This document shows, one piece after another, positions 18,329 to 27,696 of a stretch of DNA of 64,000 nt; the stretch's first letter is position 1, and the number at the start of each line of letters is the position of its first letter. The DNA is from Methanobacteriota archaeon. GTDB lineage: Archaea; Thermoplasmatota; Thermoplasmata; UBA10834. Location of the stretch: contig CP070732.1 in assembly GCA_020347565.1 (NCBI GenBank), forward strand, positions 960,847 through 1,024,846, written 5' to 3'. The notes beneath the pieces were generated by a model. The model was given only the letters and a program-made list of their open reading frames with translations. It was not told the DNA's origin and did no database searches. The position numbers and the translations under genes are program-made.

Positions 18329-20930
18329 CCGTACCACCAGCCTTCCTCTTGAGTTCGTTGAGCTTGATGTACGCCTCCATCGGCGTCAGGGAGCCGAGGT
18401 CGAGCCTCTTCAGCGCGTCCGCCAGCCCACCGTCGCGATCCCCCGGCTCGAGGGCGAACCTCATCTGAGCCCGTATCTTCCTGCCTGCCTTCACTTCAAT
18501 CGCGTTGTTCTCCTCTATGTCCGCGAGGATCTCCTCGGCTCGGGAGACCACCGGCTGGGGCACGCCTGCGAGCTTCGCCACCTGGATGCCGTAGCTCTTG
18601 TTCGCCTTCCCCTGAACGACCCTACGGAGGAACACCACCTCCGAGCCCTGCTCCTTGACGGCCATGGAGTAGTTGGCGGCGCCGTCCAGAGAGTCGGCCA
18701 GCTCGGTCAGTTGGTGATAGTGCGTCGCGAAGAGCGACTTGGCGGAGGAGCCGCCGTCGTCGTGCAGGTGCTCGGCAACGGCCCATGCTATGGCGAGGCC
18801 GTCGAACGTGCTGGTGCCCCGACCCACCTCGTCGAGCAGGACCAGGCTCCTCTTCGTGGCGCAGTTGAGTATGTTGGCTAGCTCGGTCATCTCGACCATG
18901 AAGGTCGACTGCCCTCTGGAGAGGTCGTCGAACGCCCCCACGCGCGTGAAGATCCGATCCACCAGTCCTATCCGCGCCTCCGCAGCGGGCACGAACGAAC
19001 CTGCCTGTGCCATGACGACAATGAGCGCGATCTGGCGTAGGTATGTCGACTTGCCTGCCATGTTGGGGCCCGTCAGTATGTTCAATCTGTTGAGACCGGT
19101 GTCCAGGTGGGCGTCGTTGGGAACGAACGAGTTGCCCAGGACGCGCTCCACGACCGGGTGCCGCGCATCCTTGAGCACGATCGAGTCGCCCTCGTCGACT
19201 GCGGGGCGCGAGTACCTGCATGCCACCGCGGACTCGGCGAACGATCGCAACACGTCAGCGGCGGCGATGGCGCCTGCTACCTGCCTGATCGCCTCGCCAT
19301 GGTCGGACACCGCGTTTCTCACACGCAGGAAGATGTCGAGTTCGAGCGTGTTCATGCGCTCCTGGGCGGATAGGATGGACTCTTCCTTCTCCTTCAGCTC
19401 CGGAGTGACGTAGCGTTCGCCTGTGCTCAGAGTTTGCTTACGCTGGTAGTCCGACGGGACGTTCCTCAAGTTCGCCTTCGAGACCTCGATGTAGTATCCG
19501 AACACGTTGTTGAACCCGAGCTTCAGGCCCTTGATCCCCGTGCGCTCGCGCTCTGACTTTTCAAGCGCAGCGATCCACCTTCTTCCTTCGGTGGCTGTCC
19601 TCCGCAGCCCGTCGAGCGCAGTGTCGAAGCCGTCGCGGATCAGGCCTCCGTCCTTCAGAGTGACAGGAGGCTCGTCGGAGATCGCCCGCCGTACCAGGTC
19701 GACGACTTCGGATACATCGGGCATATCGTCCGCGAGCTTCCTCAGCTTCGATGTGGATGACGACGCCAGCGCCGTCCTTATGGCGGGGACCTCGGCGAGG
19801 CAGTCCTTGACAGCGACCACCTCCCTCGCATTGGCGCTTCCATGGTTGACGCGCCCGATCAGCCGTTCGAGGTCTCTCACCCTTCCGAGCGATTCCTCGA
19901 GCTCGAGCCTATTGGTCGTATCGGATACGAGCTCCCCGACGGCGTCCAGCCTGGCATCTATCTCATCGACGGACATGGATGGCTCCGTCAACCACCGCCG
20001 CAGCGCACGCGAGCCCATCGGCGTCAGCGTCCTGTCCAGGACCGAGACGAGCGTGTTCTCCTTTGAGCCGTCCCTGACGTTCCTAACGACCTCGAGGTTG
20101 CGCAGCGTCGCCTGGTCCAGCGAGAGTCTGTCGGATGCGGAGACGAACCTGGGCTTCGAAACAAAGCCCAGAGCCCTCTTCTGCGTGGACTCCAGGTACC
20201 TCAGGATGGCGCCGGCGCTGGATATCGCCAGCGTCTTGTCCGACAGCCCTATGCCTTCGACCGACTGGAGCTTGAAGTGCCGCTTCAGAAGCGACTCAGC
20301 TGAATCCGACAGGAAGCAGTAGTCCTCCACCCTCGTTAGGCTCGCGTCGCTGCGGACGAACTCCCTCTTGAGCCGCTCCGACGCGAAGCCCTCAGGCATA
20401 AGCACCTCCTTCGGCGCCCTGTGGACGAACTCGGTCAGTACCTTGCCTTCAGCATCCGCCCCTTCGGCCTCGGTCGCGAGGAACTCGCCCGTGGAGATGT
20501 CCACGAACGCCATCCCGAACGCGCCACCCCGTTCGACGACCGACATCAGGTAGTTGTTCGACCTGCTATCGAGGGCTGAACTCTCGAGGACCGTGCCAGG
20601 CGTGACGATCCTGACTACTTCCCTTTCGACGAGCCCTTTCGCCTTGCTCGCATCCTCGACCTGCTCGCAGATCGCAACCCTGTATCCCTTGCGGAGCAGC
20701 TTGGGAAGGTAGGAGTCGAGCGAGTGCCAAGGGACTCCACAGAGCGGTATCTTCTCCTTCTTGCCCTTGTCCCTCGAGGTGAGCGTGATGTCGAGCTCCT
20801 TCGATCCGATGACCGCATCCTCGCCGAACATCTCGTAGAAGTCGCCAAGCCGGAAGAGCAGCAGGCAGTCTCTGTGCTGCTCCTTCATGCGGAAATACTG
20901 GTCCATCATAGGCGTGGTGGCCTTCGCCAC
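18306..20930 (-). CDS. mutS: DNA mismatch repair protein MutS
   Basis: An 874-residue MutS1. The mismatch-reading Phe-x-Glu is in GDFYEMFGED near residue 30. Connector and lever domains follow, and the ABC ATPase has Walker A GPNMAGKSTYLR near residue 618, the Q-loop/signature region and Walker B LVLLDEVGRGTS. The GTG at 20930 (then AKATTPMMDQYF) is favoured because GGGGGAG lies 7 bases upstream and homology begins there; a GTG ten codons earlier is the longer option. It is the first gene of the mutS-mutL operon, divergent from rnhA. MutS1/MutL are found only sporadically in archaea, and acquisition from bacteria is the usual explanation. Confidence 0.92.
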   Translation of the reverse strand: MAKATTPMMDQYFRMKEQHRDCLLLFRLGDFYEMFGEDAVIGSKELDITLTSRDKGKKEKIPLCGVPWHSLDSYLPKLLRKGYRVAICEQVEDASKAKGLVEREVVRIVTPGTVLESSALDSRSNNYLMSVVERGGAFGMAFVDISTGEFLATEAEGADAEGKVLTEFVHRAPKEVLMPEGFASERLKREFVRSDASLTRVEDYCFLSDSAESLLKRHFKLQSVEGIGLSDKTLAISSAGAILRYLESTQKRALGFVSKPRFVSASDRLSLDQATLRNLEVVRNVRDGSKENTLVSVLDRTLTPMGSRALRRWLTEPSMSVDEIDARLDAVGELVSDTTNRLELEESLGRVRDLERLIGRVNHGSANAREVVAVKDCLAEVPAIRTALASSSTSKLRKLADDMPDVSEVVDLVRRAISDEPPVTLKDGGLIRDGFDTALDGLRRTATEGRRWIAALEKSERERTGIKGLKLGFNNVFGYYIEVSKANLRNVPSDYQRKQTLSTGERYVTPELKEKEESILSAQERMNTLELDIFLRVRNAVSDHGEAIRQVAGAIAAADVLRSFAESAVACRYSRPAVDEGDSIVLKDARHPVVERVLGNSFVPNDAHLDTGLNRLNILTGPNMAGKSTYLRQIALIVVMAQAGSFVPAAEARIGLVDRIFTRVGAFDDLSRGQSTFMVEMTELANILNCATKRSLVLLDEVGRGTSTFDGLAIAWAVAEHLHDDGGSSAKSLFATHYHQLTELADSLDGAANYSMAVKEQGSEVVFLRRVVQGKANKSYGIQVAKLAGVPQPVVSRAEEILADIEENNAIEVKAGRKIRAQMRFALEPGDRDGGLADALKRLDLGSLTPMEAYIKLNELKRKAGGTGGEDKGT

Positions 20931-21068
20931 TTGACTGCTCCCCCTCAGACTGAAAAACACTGGACTTGGTATTTCAATCTATGCAGAAGCGCGGGGTCGC
21001 TGGAGGTGCACGCATCATTTTTATCCGCAGGTCGCGTTATACATGGCACAAGGGTCGGAGCGACTGAA

Positions 21069-21494
21069 TTGCCCGATAGTCCTAACGTACTCGTCTACTC
21101 GGATGGTGCCGCAAGGGGAAACCCGGGCCCCGCGGCAATCGGTTATGCCATGTTCAATGTGTCGGGGAAATGCCTGGAGAGAAACGGCCGATTCATCGGC
21201 GAGCACACGAACAACGTGGCGGAGTACGAGGCGCTCCTATGGGCGCTCGACCGTGCCTCCAGCTACACGAAGGAGGCGGTGAGGTTCCATTCCGACAGCG
21301 AGCTTGTGGTGCACCAGGTCAACGGGGTGTATCAGGTCAAGAAGGAGCACCTCAGGAAGTACGTAGAGCGGATCCAGCAGGGGCGAAAGATGTTCAGGTC
21401 GTTCAGGCTGATACATGTCCCGAGGGAGAACCCACGGCTCCAGGTCGTGGACAACATCGTGAACAAGGTGCTCGACGAACGAGAAGGAGGATAG
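21069..21494 (+). CDS. rnhA: Ribonuclease HI
   Basis: A 141-residue type 1 RNase H that cleaves the RNA strand of RNA-DNA hybrids. The four acidic catalytic positions are visible in YSDGAARGNPGP, NVAEYEALLWAL, FHSDSELVV and VVDNIVNKV. The frame is open upstream but lies antisense to mutS there. The TTG at 21069, with GGAG about 9 bases before it and a TATA-like ATTTTTATCC at about 21017, is the best start. It is followed closely by a 70-codon gene and is divergent from mutS, so DNA-maintenance genes cluster here. Confidence 0.82.
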   Translation: MPDSPNVLVYSDGAARGNPGPAAIGYAMFNVSGKCLERNGRFIGEHTNNVAEYEALLWALDRASSYTKEAVRFHSDSELVVHQVNGVYQVKKEHLRKYVERIQQGRKMFRSFRLIHVPRENPRLQVVDNIVNKVLDEREGG

Positions 21495-21502
21495 GTGGGC
21501 TC

Positions 21503-21715
21503 ATGGCTTCTCCGAATAGATCCAGGGTAGGCATTGAAGGCATGTCCCGTCTGGACGATTTCGGCGCGGTCAAGGACACATGCGCAAGGTATCGGGACTA
21601 TGCGTCAGCAGCGTCGAAGCTCCATCCGCACGAGCGCGCCGCTTGGTGGCGTGACGTCTTCCGCAGAGACCCCGAAATGCTGGACTATGTCAACGGGAAC
21701 GCGAGGAGACGGTAG
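21503..21715 (+). CDS. Small hypothetical protein (70 aa)
   Basis: Begins MASPNRSRVGIEGMSRLDDF after a good ribosome binding site (GGTGG) 9 bases upstream, 8 bases after the rnhA stop. The product is basic and helical with ERAAWWRDVFRRDPEML. No family is recognised. The tight spacing suggests co-transcription with rnhA. Confidence 0.55.
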   Translation: MASPNRSRVGIEGMSRLDDFGAVKDTCARYRDYASAASKLHPHERAAWWRDVFRRDPEMLDYVNGNARRR

Positions 21716-21774
21716 GGCTGTTGGACCGCAATCGCCGTCGCGCATAGACACTCGGCACGGACGGACCGACGAGA

Positions 21775-23631
21775 TCACTCCGGTGGAGGAGGCACTTCTC
21801 CTTCGTCGGCGCCACCGTCTTCTTCGGCCTTCCGCCTCAGGCCAAGGTACATCGCCAGCGAGACTATCGAGACCAGCGCGAACGCAGCAACTGCAATCCC
21901 AAGCACCATAATCTGGGATGCCAGCGTGTCGATCCGTTCATTGGCATCCTCCAAGTCCTCACGAGCGTCCGCGAGGTCATCCTTCGTCTCGTCGAGGCTT
22001 TCCAGCGCTTCCTCGAGCTCGTCCATCAACGCGGCGTCAGCAGGTTCGCGTGTGACCGTGACTGATGCGCTCGCAGAGTTGTCCGCCGCATCCGTTGCCG
22101 TCGCAGTTATCGTGTTCTCTCCTTCCACAAGGGCTATTACGCAGCTGAACGAGCCGTCCTGCTCTACGCCGACCACGATACCGTTCACGACGAGGTGGGC
22201 GCCCTGCTCAGTCTGTCCTGATACGACTATGGTAGTCGAGTTGACTGCTGCTCCGTCTTCCGGGCTTTCGATGAAGACGTCGGGGGGCGTCTCGTCAGGT
22301 CCCAGGTACCGCGCTGACCATAAGCTCACCTTGCTGCCGTCATCCTGGCACCAAAGGGCGATTCCGTTGCCGTCATCGCCGATTACCACTCGGGATCTGA
22401 AGATGTTGCCGAGGGCCTCCTTGGTCAGCTGCTCCGAAGGCAGCCAACCTCCTTCTGGGTTGCGGACCGCTCCTCTCATATCATCGGAGTCGCCATTATC
22501 ACGAGCGAAGATGCACAGCGTATCCCCGTCGCTGTTCATCGCGACATCCGGGAGGTATACGTCGCCGTAGTAATCGCTGCTTACCGTGACATTCTCTCCC
22601 CAACCCTCCGAAGCGTCGTAGAATCGTGAGTAGATGCCATCCTGCATTCCACCAGATCTGATCCAGACCACCGCTCCGTTGCCTTCGCCGTCAATAGCCA
22701 CGCGAGGGCTGTAGTGGTTCGTGTTGGCGTTCGAGCCCATGACGGCCGGGGCAGACCAGCCGACGCCGGCCTCGTACGCGCAGCACCACACCTCGTAGAA
22801 TCCTGTTCCGTCCATATGGTGCCAAGTGCACAGCGCGTCCCCTCCGTCTCCGGCCACCACCTGAGGCTGTGCGAGCACCCCATTATCAGACAGCTCCTCA
22901 GCATCCTCCCAGCCCTCCGCGGCGTCGTATCGCTTCGCACAGATCGAGGGTTGCGACATCTCCCACTGACTCCACACGACGATGAAGTCATCGTCTCCGG
23001 TGACGGTTACGGACGGGAAGCTCGAATCGGCCATTTCGTTATCATCGAGGAAGACCGGGTCGCCCCAACCGGCTCCAACCTCATACTTGCTGGCCATAAC
23101 ATCGATGGCCGTCTCGTATCGAGTCCACACGACCATTGCGTTGTCAGCGCCGTCCATCGCGACAGCGATGACTCTGTCCTCGGCCGAGCTGTTGTCTTCG
23201 ACACGCTCTGGCCCAAGCCAGCCGACGCCTTTCATATAACGGTTGGACCAGACATCCCTCTTGGACGTCGAGTCATTCATCTGGGCCCAAGCCGCAACAG
23301 CGTTCCCAGCCTCGTTCATAGCGACCTTCGGGGTACTGACCTCTTCGCTACTGTACTCAATGAGCTCCGCATCCAGCCATCCATGGTCTCTATCGCACAG
23401 TGCGGCGGAAATGCTCGATCCCGGACTCTCGAATTGAATCCACACGGCCATGAAGCTGCCATTGCCATCGGTGGCACACTCCGGGTCGGACACGCCCGCC
23501 AAGTCGTACGTCTCCGCCAGAACCGGTTCATCCCAGCCGACTGTGTATTCCGCCGATACGCTGCAGACAGATGATATCGGCGCCAGAAGAGACATCGCTA
23601 TGACGGCTCCGATTACACTCCTTGTCCTCAT
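21775..23631 (-). CDS. Exported BNR-like propeller protein with Ig-like domain and membrane anchor
   Basis: A 618-residue surface protein. A signal peptide (MRTRSVIGAVIAMSLLAPIS) starts at ATG 23631, with GGTGGGG seven bases upstream. About nine repeats of a 50-residue unit follow. Each ends in variants of VAMNEAGNAVAAW or VTGDDDFIVVWSQW, the pattern of sialidase/BNR-type propeller blades with conserved Trp and Asp. Next comes a glucodextranase-B/Big_9-like Ig domain (PDVFIESPEDGAAVNSTTIV), a short acidic coiled coil (LDETKDDLADAREDLEDANE), one membrane helix and a short acidic proline-rich tail (EGEVPPPPE). The frame upstream overlaps the M24 gene, so the later start is right. A role in the envelope is inferred. 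Confidence 0.72.
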   Translation of the reverse strand: MRTRSVIGAVIAMSLLAPISSVCSVSAEYTVGWDEPVLAETYDLAGVSDPECATDGNGSFMAVWIQFESPGSSISAALCDRDHGWLDAELIEYSSEEVSTPKVAMNEAGNAVAAWAQMNDSTSKRDVWSNRYMKGVGWLGPERVEDNSSAEDRVIAVAMDGADNAMVVWTRYETAIDVMASKYEVGAGWGDPVFLDDNEMADSSFPSVTVTGDDDFIVVWSQWEMSQPSICAKRYDAAEGWEDAEELSDNGVLAQPQVVAGDGGDALCTWHHMDGTGFYEVWCCAYEAGVGWSAPAVMGSNANTNHYSPRVAIDGEGNGAVVWIRSGGMQDGIYSRFYDASEGWGENVTVSSDYYGDVYLPDVAMNSDGDTLCIFARDNGDSDDMRGAVRNPEGGWLPSEQLTKEALGNIFRSRVVIGDDGNGIALWCQDDGSKVSLWSARYLGPDETPPDVFIESPEDGAAVNSTTIVVSGQTEQGAHLVVNGIVVGVEQDGSFSCVIALVEGENTITATATDAADNSASASVTVTREPADAALMDELEEALESLDETKDDLADAREDLEDANERIDTLASQIMVLGIAVAAFALVSIVSLAMYLGLRRKAEEDGGADEGEVPPPPE

Positions 23632-23670
23632 GCGAAACCCCACCATCGCTCGATACACTAACGCGCCATA

Positions 23671-23684
23671 TGCATTAAAAGGTA
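23671..23684 (-). promoter_or_regulatory. TATA box of BNR-like surface-protein gene
   Basis: CTTTTAATGCATATG read on the minus strand, about 45 bases before ATG 23631, inside the 116-base spacer to the M24 gene. Confidence 0.45.
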
Positions 23685-23747
23685 TCAGCGAGCTGCTGTC
23701 TCGCCAAATACACCAGGAACCGCTCCCTTCAGTCCAGTCGACCAAGA

Positions 23748-24995
23748 TCACTGAACAACAATCAAGTCGTTGGGAATCTGGCTCAGAATCCTGGCAGAGT
23801 CCTTCGAGAATGCGAGCGTGTTGATTATGGCCGAGCATCCCCCGTTGTTCGGGAGGTAGAAGTTGCTCTCGAAGTTGACAATGGTTCCAGGAACGAAGTG
23901 TCTTCCGCCACTATCAAAGGACGGGTCGTACACGAACGAGCCGACCCAATCTGGGGGAAAAGCGATCCCCAGCTCGTAGCCTCCGACCCACCACCTGAGG
24001 CCATCGTCAAGACCGGCCCCTTCGTAGTAGGCCTTCATCTCCCTGTTCAGAGCATCCACCGCCATGCCCGGTTCTATCAGGTCTGCCAAGCGGTCGAAGC
24101 CAGCTGCCGATCGTCTCACGATGTCCGCCACGGCCGGATCCGGTTCTCCAATCGAGAATGTTCTCGCCAGGTTCGCGTGGTATCTGTTGTACACGCCGCA
24201 AACGTCGACCACCACGATCTCGCCGTCCCGTATCTTCTTCCTTGAAGCAAGAGCGTGGAAGCACGCGCTCTTTGCGCCAGATACGACTGGGAGCGTTATT
24301 CCCGGGTTCTCGCCGCCAGCGTCTGCCATGGCCTTCACGATGGCCCCGTACACCTGCAGCTCGGTGACCCCTGGACTCATCGCATCTCTCGCCGCCTGGA
24401 TGCCTACATCTGCAATCGTGGCCGCTCTCGCGACATACTCCAATTCCTTCGGCGACTTGACAGACCTACACTCGGAGACCATGTCAGTCCCATCAACCAC
24501 ATCGCACCCAGCACTCTCGAGACGGGCCTGGAACATCTCGCTCACGACCCTGTTCGGCCTGTAGCTCCTCATCTCGAGGGCTACCTTGCACGGAATCCAT
24601 CGCTCCTTCTTCAGCTCGTCGACGATCCAGCCGAGCATGTCGCTCTGCTTCTCCTCCGCGAATATCCTGATGTCCTTCGCGATGGTCGCGTACTTGCACA
24701 TCACGGCCTCTTCCTCGTTGTCGAAGAGTATGAAATCCTCATGGTCGACGTGTACGGCGATCCCTCCGACCGGAGGGAAGTCAGGCGGGCTCTGGGCCTG
24801 ATACCATTCGGCCTTGTAACCGCTCACGTAGTACAGGCTCTCCGGCGCGGACAGATACAGCATCTGGACGCCCGGCTCGGCCATCCTGCGCTTGATCTGG
24901 ACGAGTCGCTGGGCGTACTCGGCCGCCGAGAACGGTATCTCCTTCTCTGGCACGCATCGTTCCAGTATCTGCTCCTTGATGCTCCCGCCTTTCAT
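23748..24995 (-). CDS. Creatinase/Xaa-Pro dipeptidase-like M24 protein with degenerate metal site
   Basis: A 415-residue pita-bread-fold protein with a creatinase N-terminal domain and an M24 C-terminal domain. The usual five metal ligands are incomplete: the D-x10-D pair reads VVVDVCGVYNRYHAN with Asn as the second ligand, the usual GHG is GGYELG, and the last Glu is missing. GYELGIAFPPDW resembles the creatinase and ectoine-hydrolase (DoeA) branch, where metal is weak or absent. The catalytic-type histidine in SACFHALASRKK is kept. The likely reaction is hydrolysis of a C-N bond in a small amidine or cyclic amino acid, or else binding only. Classical prolidase activity is unlikely. Confidence 0.72.
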   Translation of the reverse strand: MKGGSIKEQILERCVPEKEIPFSAAEYAQRLVQIKRRMAEPGVQMLYLSAPESLYYVSGYKAEWYQAQSPPDFPPVGGIAVHVDHEDFILFDNEEEAVMCKYATIAKDIRIFAEEKQSDMLGWIVDELKKERWIPCKVALEMRSYRPNRVVSEMFQARLESAGCDVVDGTDMVSECRSVKSPKELEYVARAATIADVGIQAARDAMSPGVTELQVYGAIVKAMADAGGENPGITLPVVSGAKSACFHALASRKKIRDGEIVVVDVCGVYNRYHANLARTFSIGEPDPAVADIVRRSAAGFDRLADLIEPGMAVDALNREMKAYYEGAGLDDGLRWWVGGYELGIAFPPDWVGSFVYDPSFDSGGRHFVPGTIVNFESNFYLPNNGGCSAIINTLAFSKDSARILSQIPNDLIVVQ

Positions 24996-25226
24996 CCGAT
25001 CTACCCCGTGTCAACCTTCGTCGTGGAGGAGTCGCTTCTTCGGTATGCGGCACGGCCTGCCGACGGCCCCAGCCCTGCGGCAGCCGTGGACGCGATGAAC
25101 GAGTCGCGCGCGAAACGCGTCTCTGAAGAACCCCTGCCCTCCATGTCACGGTCACCAACGGATTGACTCACTGATAAGGGTTTTCCGGGCAGCGGCAGCT
25201 GGAGCGGGCACCGCATGGGTGGAAGG
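24996..25226. other. Intergenic region between M24 gene and tRNA-Gln
   Basis: A 231-base spacer with minus-strand genes on both sides. I see no RNA or protein gene. It holds the promoter region of the M24 gene, but no single clear TATA box. Confidence 0.35.
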
Positions 25227-25321
25227 TAGCCCCGGGAGGATTCGAACCTCCGTCGCAAGATCTCTCCTCGGGAGAATCACAATCCAGAGTCTCGCATGAT
25301 TGACCGCTACACTACGGGGCT
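25227..25321 (-). tRNA. tRNA-Gln (CUG) with intron
   Basis: A full cloverleaf can be drawn on the minus strand: acceptor AGCCCCG/CGGGGCT, a D-arm typical of archaeal Gln/Glu tRNAs, T-arm GGAGG-TTCGAAT-CCTCC and discriminator A. The anticodon stem CGAGA/TCTTG closes only if 22 bases at about 25262-25283 are removed. They sit in the canonical position after base 37 and can form a bulge-helix-bulge. The anticodon is then CTG at 25285-25287. The CCA end is not encoded. GTG within the intron could be misread as a His anticodon, but A73 and the missing G-1 argue against that. Confidence 0.8.
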
Positions 25322-25355
25322 GATCAGATGGATGAGCCTATCCAGGTCCCCATAT

Positions 25356-26018
25356 TTAATGGGTTTCGGCTTGCGTCTGCCCGGAGAGGCCGTCGATGGC
25401 CCTGACCATCTGGTCGAAGACGCCGTCTATACCGGCAGATCCGTCGATGTCTACGAGGTTCCCTTTCGTCCTGAAGTGCTCGATGAGAGGTGCCGTCTGG
25501 TCCATGTACACCTTCAGCCTGTTTCGCACCGTATCCTCCCTGTCGTCATCCCGCTGGGTAAGAGGAGACTCGCACCTGTCACACCTGCCGTCCACACGCG
25601 GCGGATTCGACTTCACGTTGAATACGGCAGCGCACTGGGGGCATATCCTGCGACCGACGGCGCGCCCCACGAGCTCCTCGAACTCCACGACTATGTTCAG
25701 CACGAGGTCAACCTCGGTCATTCTCTCAAGTTCGCGAGCCTGTCCCATGGTCCTCGGGAACCCGTCGAGTATGTAGCCTTCCGAACAGTCCGGTTCGGCC
25801 ACTCTCTCGGATATCAGCTGCACGATGAGGTCGTCCGGCCCGAGCCTGCCCGTGTCGAGATAGGACTTTATCTTCATGCCCAGCGGAGTCTGCCTGACGA
25901 CCGCCTCTCTGAGCAGGTCGCCCGTCGCGATCTGCGGGATACCGTACTTCTTCGAGAGCCTCTGAGCCTGCGTGCCCTTCCCGGCGCTCGGAGGGCCGAA
26001 TATGATGAGCTTCAACAT
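25356..26018 (-). CDS. adk: Adenylate kinase with zinc-binding lid
   Basis: A 220-residue bacterial-type adenylate kinase that balances AMP, ADP and ATP. The P-loop GPPSAGKGTQ is at the N-terminus, ATGDLLRE is the AMP-binding segment, and DGFPRTMGQA follows. The lid carries four cysteines (CPQC...CDRC) for structural zinc, and DRED is present. Many archaea use a different, trimeric adenylate kinase, so this type points to the Thermoplasmatota and some other euryarchaea, or to transfer. I use ATG 26018; a GTG two codons earlier is possible. A minus-strand TATA-like AGCAATAAGTA lies at about 26049-26060. Confidence 0.9.
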   Translation of the reverse strand: MLKLIIFGPPSAGKGTQAQRLSKKYGIPQIATGDLLREAVVRQTPLGMKIKSYLDTGRLGPDDLIVQLISERVAEPDCSEGYILDGFPRTMGQARELERMTEVDLVLNIVVEFEELVGRAVGRRICPQCAAVFNVKSNPPRVDGRCDRCESPLTQRDDDREDTVRNRLKVYMDQTAPLIEHFRTKGNLVDIDGSAGIDGVFDQMVRAIDGLSGQTQAETH

Positions 26019-26130
26019 CCGCACTACCGACGAGCCATCCGAAAGGACGTACTTATTGCTTCCTCAGCTGCCACGTGGCCCTGTCGGTGGTGGACCGGAG
26101 GGCTACGGCGGCGTCGGAATCCGAGAAAAC

Positions 26131-26140
26131 GATTTTATCC
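26131..26140 (+). promoter_or_regulatory. TATA box of the GlcD-type oxidase gene
   Basis: GATTTTATCC ends 21 bases before the ATG at 26161, so the transcript should be leaderless or nearly so. Confidence 0.55.
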
Positions 26141-26160
26141 GCCGGCGGCATTAGCGTCCG

Positions 26161-27633
26161 ATGGTTCACATGAAGAAGGAGATCGTGGACGAAATAGAGG
26201 GGATTGTCGGCAGGGAGCGTTACTCGACGGACACGGCGGACCTCTACGTCTACGGCTTCGACGCGTCGATACATCACAAGACGCCCGATATAGTCGTCCG
26301 ACCGACCACCACAGCACAAGTGTCGGATATCGTGAAGCTCGCCAACAAGACGCTGACGCCGATCGTTCCAAGGGGGGCGGGCACGGCGATGTGCGGACAC
26401 ACAGTGCCCCTCAAGGGCGGTATCATACTGGACCTCACGGCGATGAACAAGATCAAGGAGCTCAGAATCGAAGACCTGTACTGCGTAGTCGAGCCCGGCG
26501 TCGTCTACGACGCACTCAACTCCGAGCTGGGGAAGCGAGGCTTCTGGTTCCCGACTACGCCTGGAAGCGCGGAGGCGTGCACAATCGGGGGGATGGTCGC
26601 GACGAACGCCTCCGGGATGAGGGCGATCAAGTACGGCGCCACGAGGGATTATGTGCTCGGGCTCGAGGTCGTGCTGCCGACTGGTGAGGTAATTCACACC
26701 GGCACGCGTACGCTGAAGAACTCGTCTGGGTACCAGCTCGACCGCCTCATGGTGGGGAGCGAAGGCACCCTTGGGGTGATAACCGAGGTGACACTCAGGT
26801 TCGCCGTGAAACCGAGGGCTTCGGCCATGACCCTGGCGGCCTTCAACTCGCTCGTGGACGCGGGCCAATGCGTGTCGAACATAATCGCCAAGCCGCTGCT
26901 GCCATCCGCAATCGAGCTGATGGACTCCGTCACGATACAGGCCGTCAACAAGTGCATGAACGTAGGCCTGCCTGACTGCGAGGCGATATGCATGATCGAG
27001 GTCGACGGACATCCGGCTGCCGTCGAGGAGGAGATGAAGGTCGTCGAGGAGATCGCGAGGAAGAGTGGGGCGTTCTCGACCGAAGCCTCGAGCGACAAGA
27101 AGAGGATCAGCGAGTGGACGCAGGCGAGGAAAGCCATACTCCCGTCGCTGAGCAGATACGGCGAGAAGTACGTCTCCGTCGCCCTCGCGGACGACATGTC
27201 GGTCCCGATATCGAGGATCCCGGAGGCCGTGGAGGCGTTCCAGAAGATAGCCGAGGCCAACGGCGTCATCGTCGGCACGTACGGCCACTCGGCCGACGGC
27301 AACCTTCACACGAAGATGCTTGTGGAGCCGTACTCGGAGGAAAGCTGGAAGGCGGGCGAGAGGGCCGTCGGCCAGATATACGACAAGGTCCTCGAGCTCG
27401 GAGGGACCGTAACGGGGGAGCACGGCGTTTCCATCACGAAAGCACCGTACATGCAGAAGGAGCGACGGGACTCCCTGGGCGCGATGAGAGCGATCAAGAG
27501 GGCGCTCGACCCGAACGACATAATGAACCCCGGCAAGATATTCGACTGGGAGGGGAGCATCATATCGCATCTGAGGTATCCAGCGTTCACCGAAGGAGGC
27601 TGCTCGTGCTCCCAGACATGTGATCAGGGTTGA
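26161..27633 (+). CDS. FAD-binding oxidase, glycolate/D-lactate dehydrogenase (GlcD) type
   Basis: A 490-residue FAD enzyme. The N-terminal FAD-binding PCMH domain shows RPTTTAQVSDIVKLA, VPRGAGTAMCGHTVP and PGSAEACTIGGMVATNASG. The C-terminal FAD-oxidase domain carries the metal/substrate histidines in YGHSADGNLHTKM and TGEHGVSITKA and ends ALDPNDIMNPGKIF. It should oxidise a 2-hydroxy acid such as D-lactate or glycolate. The last residues are unusual, CSCSQTCD, a compact cysteine motif that might bind metal or link to an Fe-S partner. No glcE or glcF gene is adjacent. ATG 26161 or 26170 could be used. Confidence 0.85.
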   Translation: MVHMKKEIVDEIEGIVGRERYSTDTADLYVYGFDASIHHKTPDIVVRPTTTAQVSDIVKLANKTLTPIVPRGAGTAMCGHTVPLKGGIILDLTAMNKIKELRIEDLYCVVEPGVVYDALNSELGKRGFWFPTTPGSAEACTIGGMVATNASGMRAIKYGATRDYVLGLEVVLPTGEVIHTGTRTLKNSSGYQLDRLMVGSEGTLGVITEVTLRFAVKPRASAMTLAAFNSLVDAGQCVSNIIAKPLLPSAIELMDSVTIQAVNKCMNVGLPDCEAICMIEVDGHPAAVEEEMKVVEEIARKSGAFSTEASSDKKRISEWTQARKAILPSLSRYGEKYVSVALADDMSVPISRIPEAVEAFQKIAEANGVIVGTYGHSADGNLHTKMLVEPYSEESWKAGERAVGQIYDKVLELGGTVTGEHGVSITKAPYMQKERRDSLGAMRAIKRALDPNDIMNPGKIFDWEGSIISHLRYPAFTEGGCSCSQTCDQG

Positions 27634-27696
27634 GGGCTATCGCTCGAGCATGAGAGGCACGAAGCTTATTAGACAAGGAGCCATAGCTCGATTCCT

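Noticed and set aside
25262-25283. A GTG triplet in the tRNA on the minus strand might make it tRNA-His.
   Set aside because: The stem does not pair around it, the discriminator is A and there is no extra 5' G; CTG with an intron fits better.
25296-26687. Long plus-strand open frame across adk and the GlcD start.
   Set aside because: Antisense to Adk and out of frame with GlcD; no recognisable motif.
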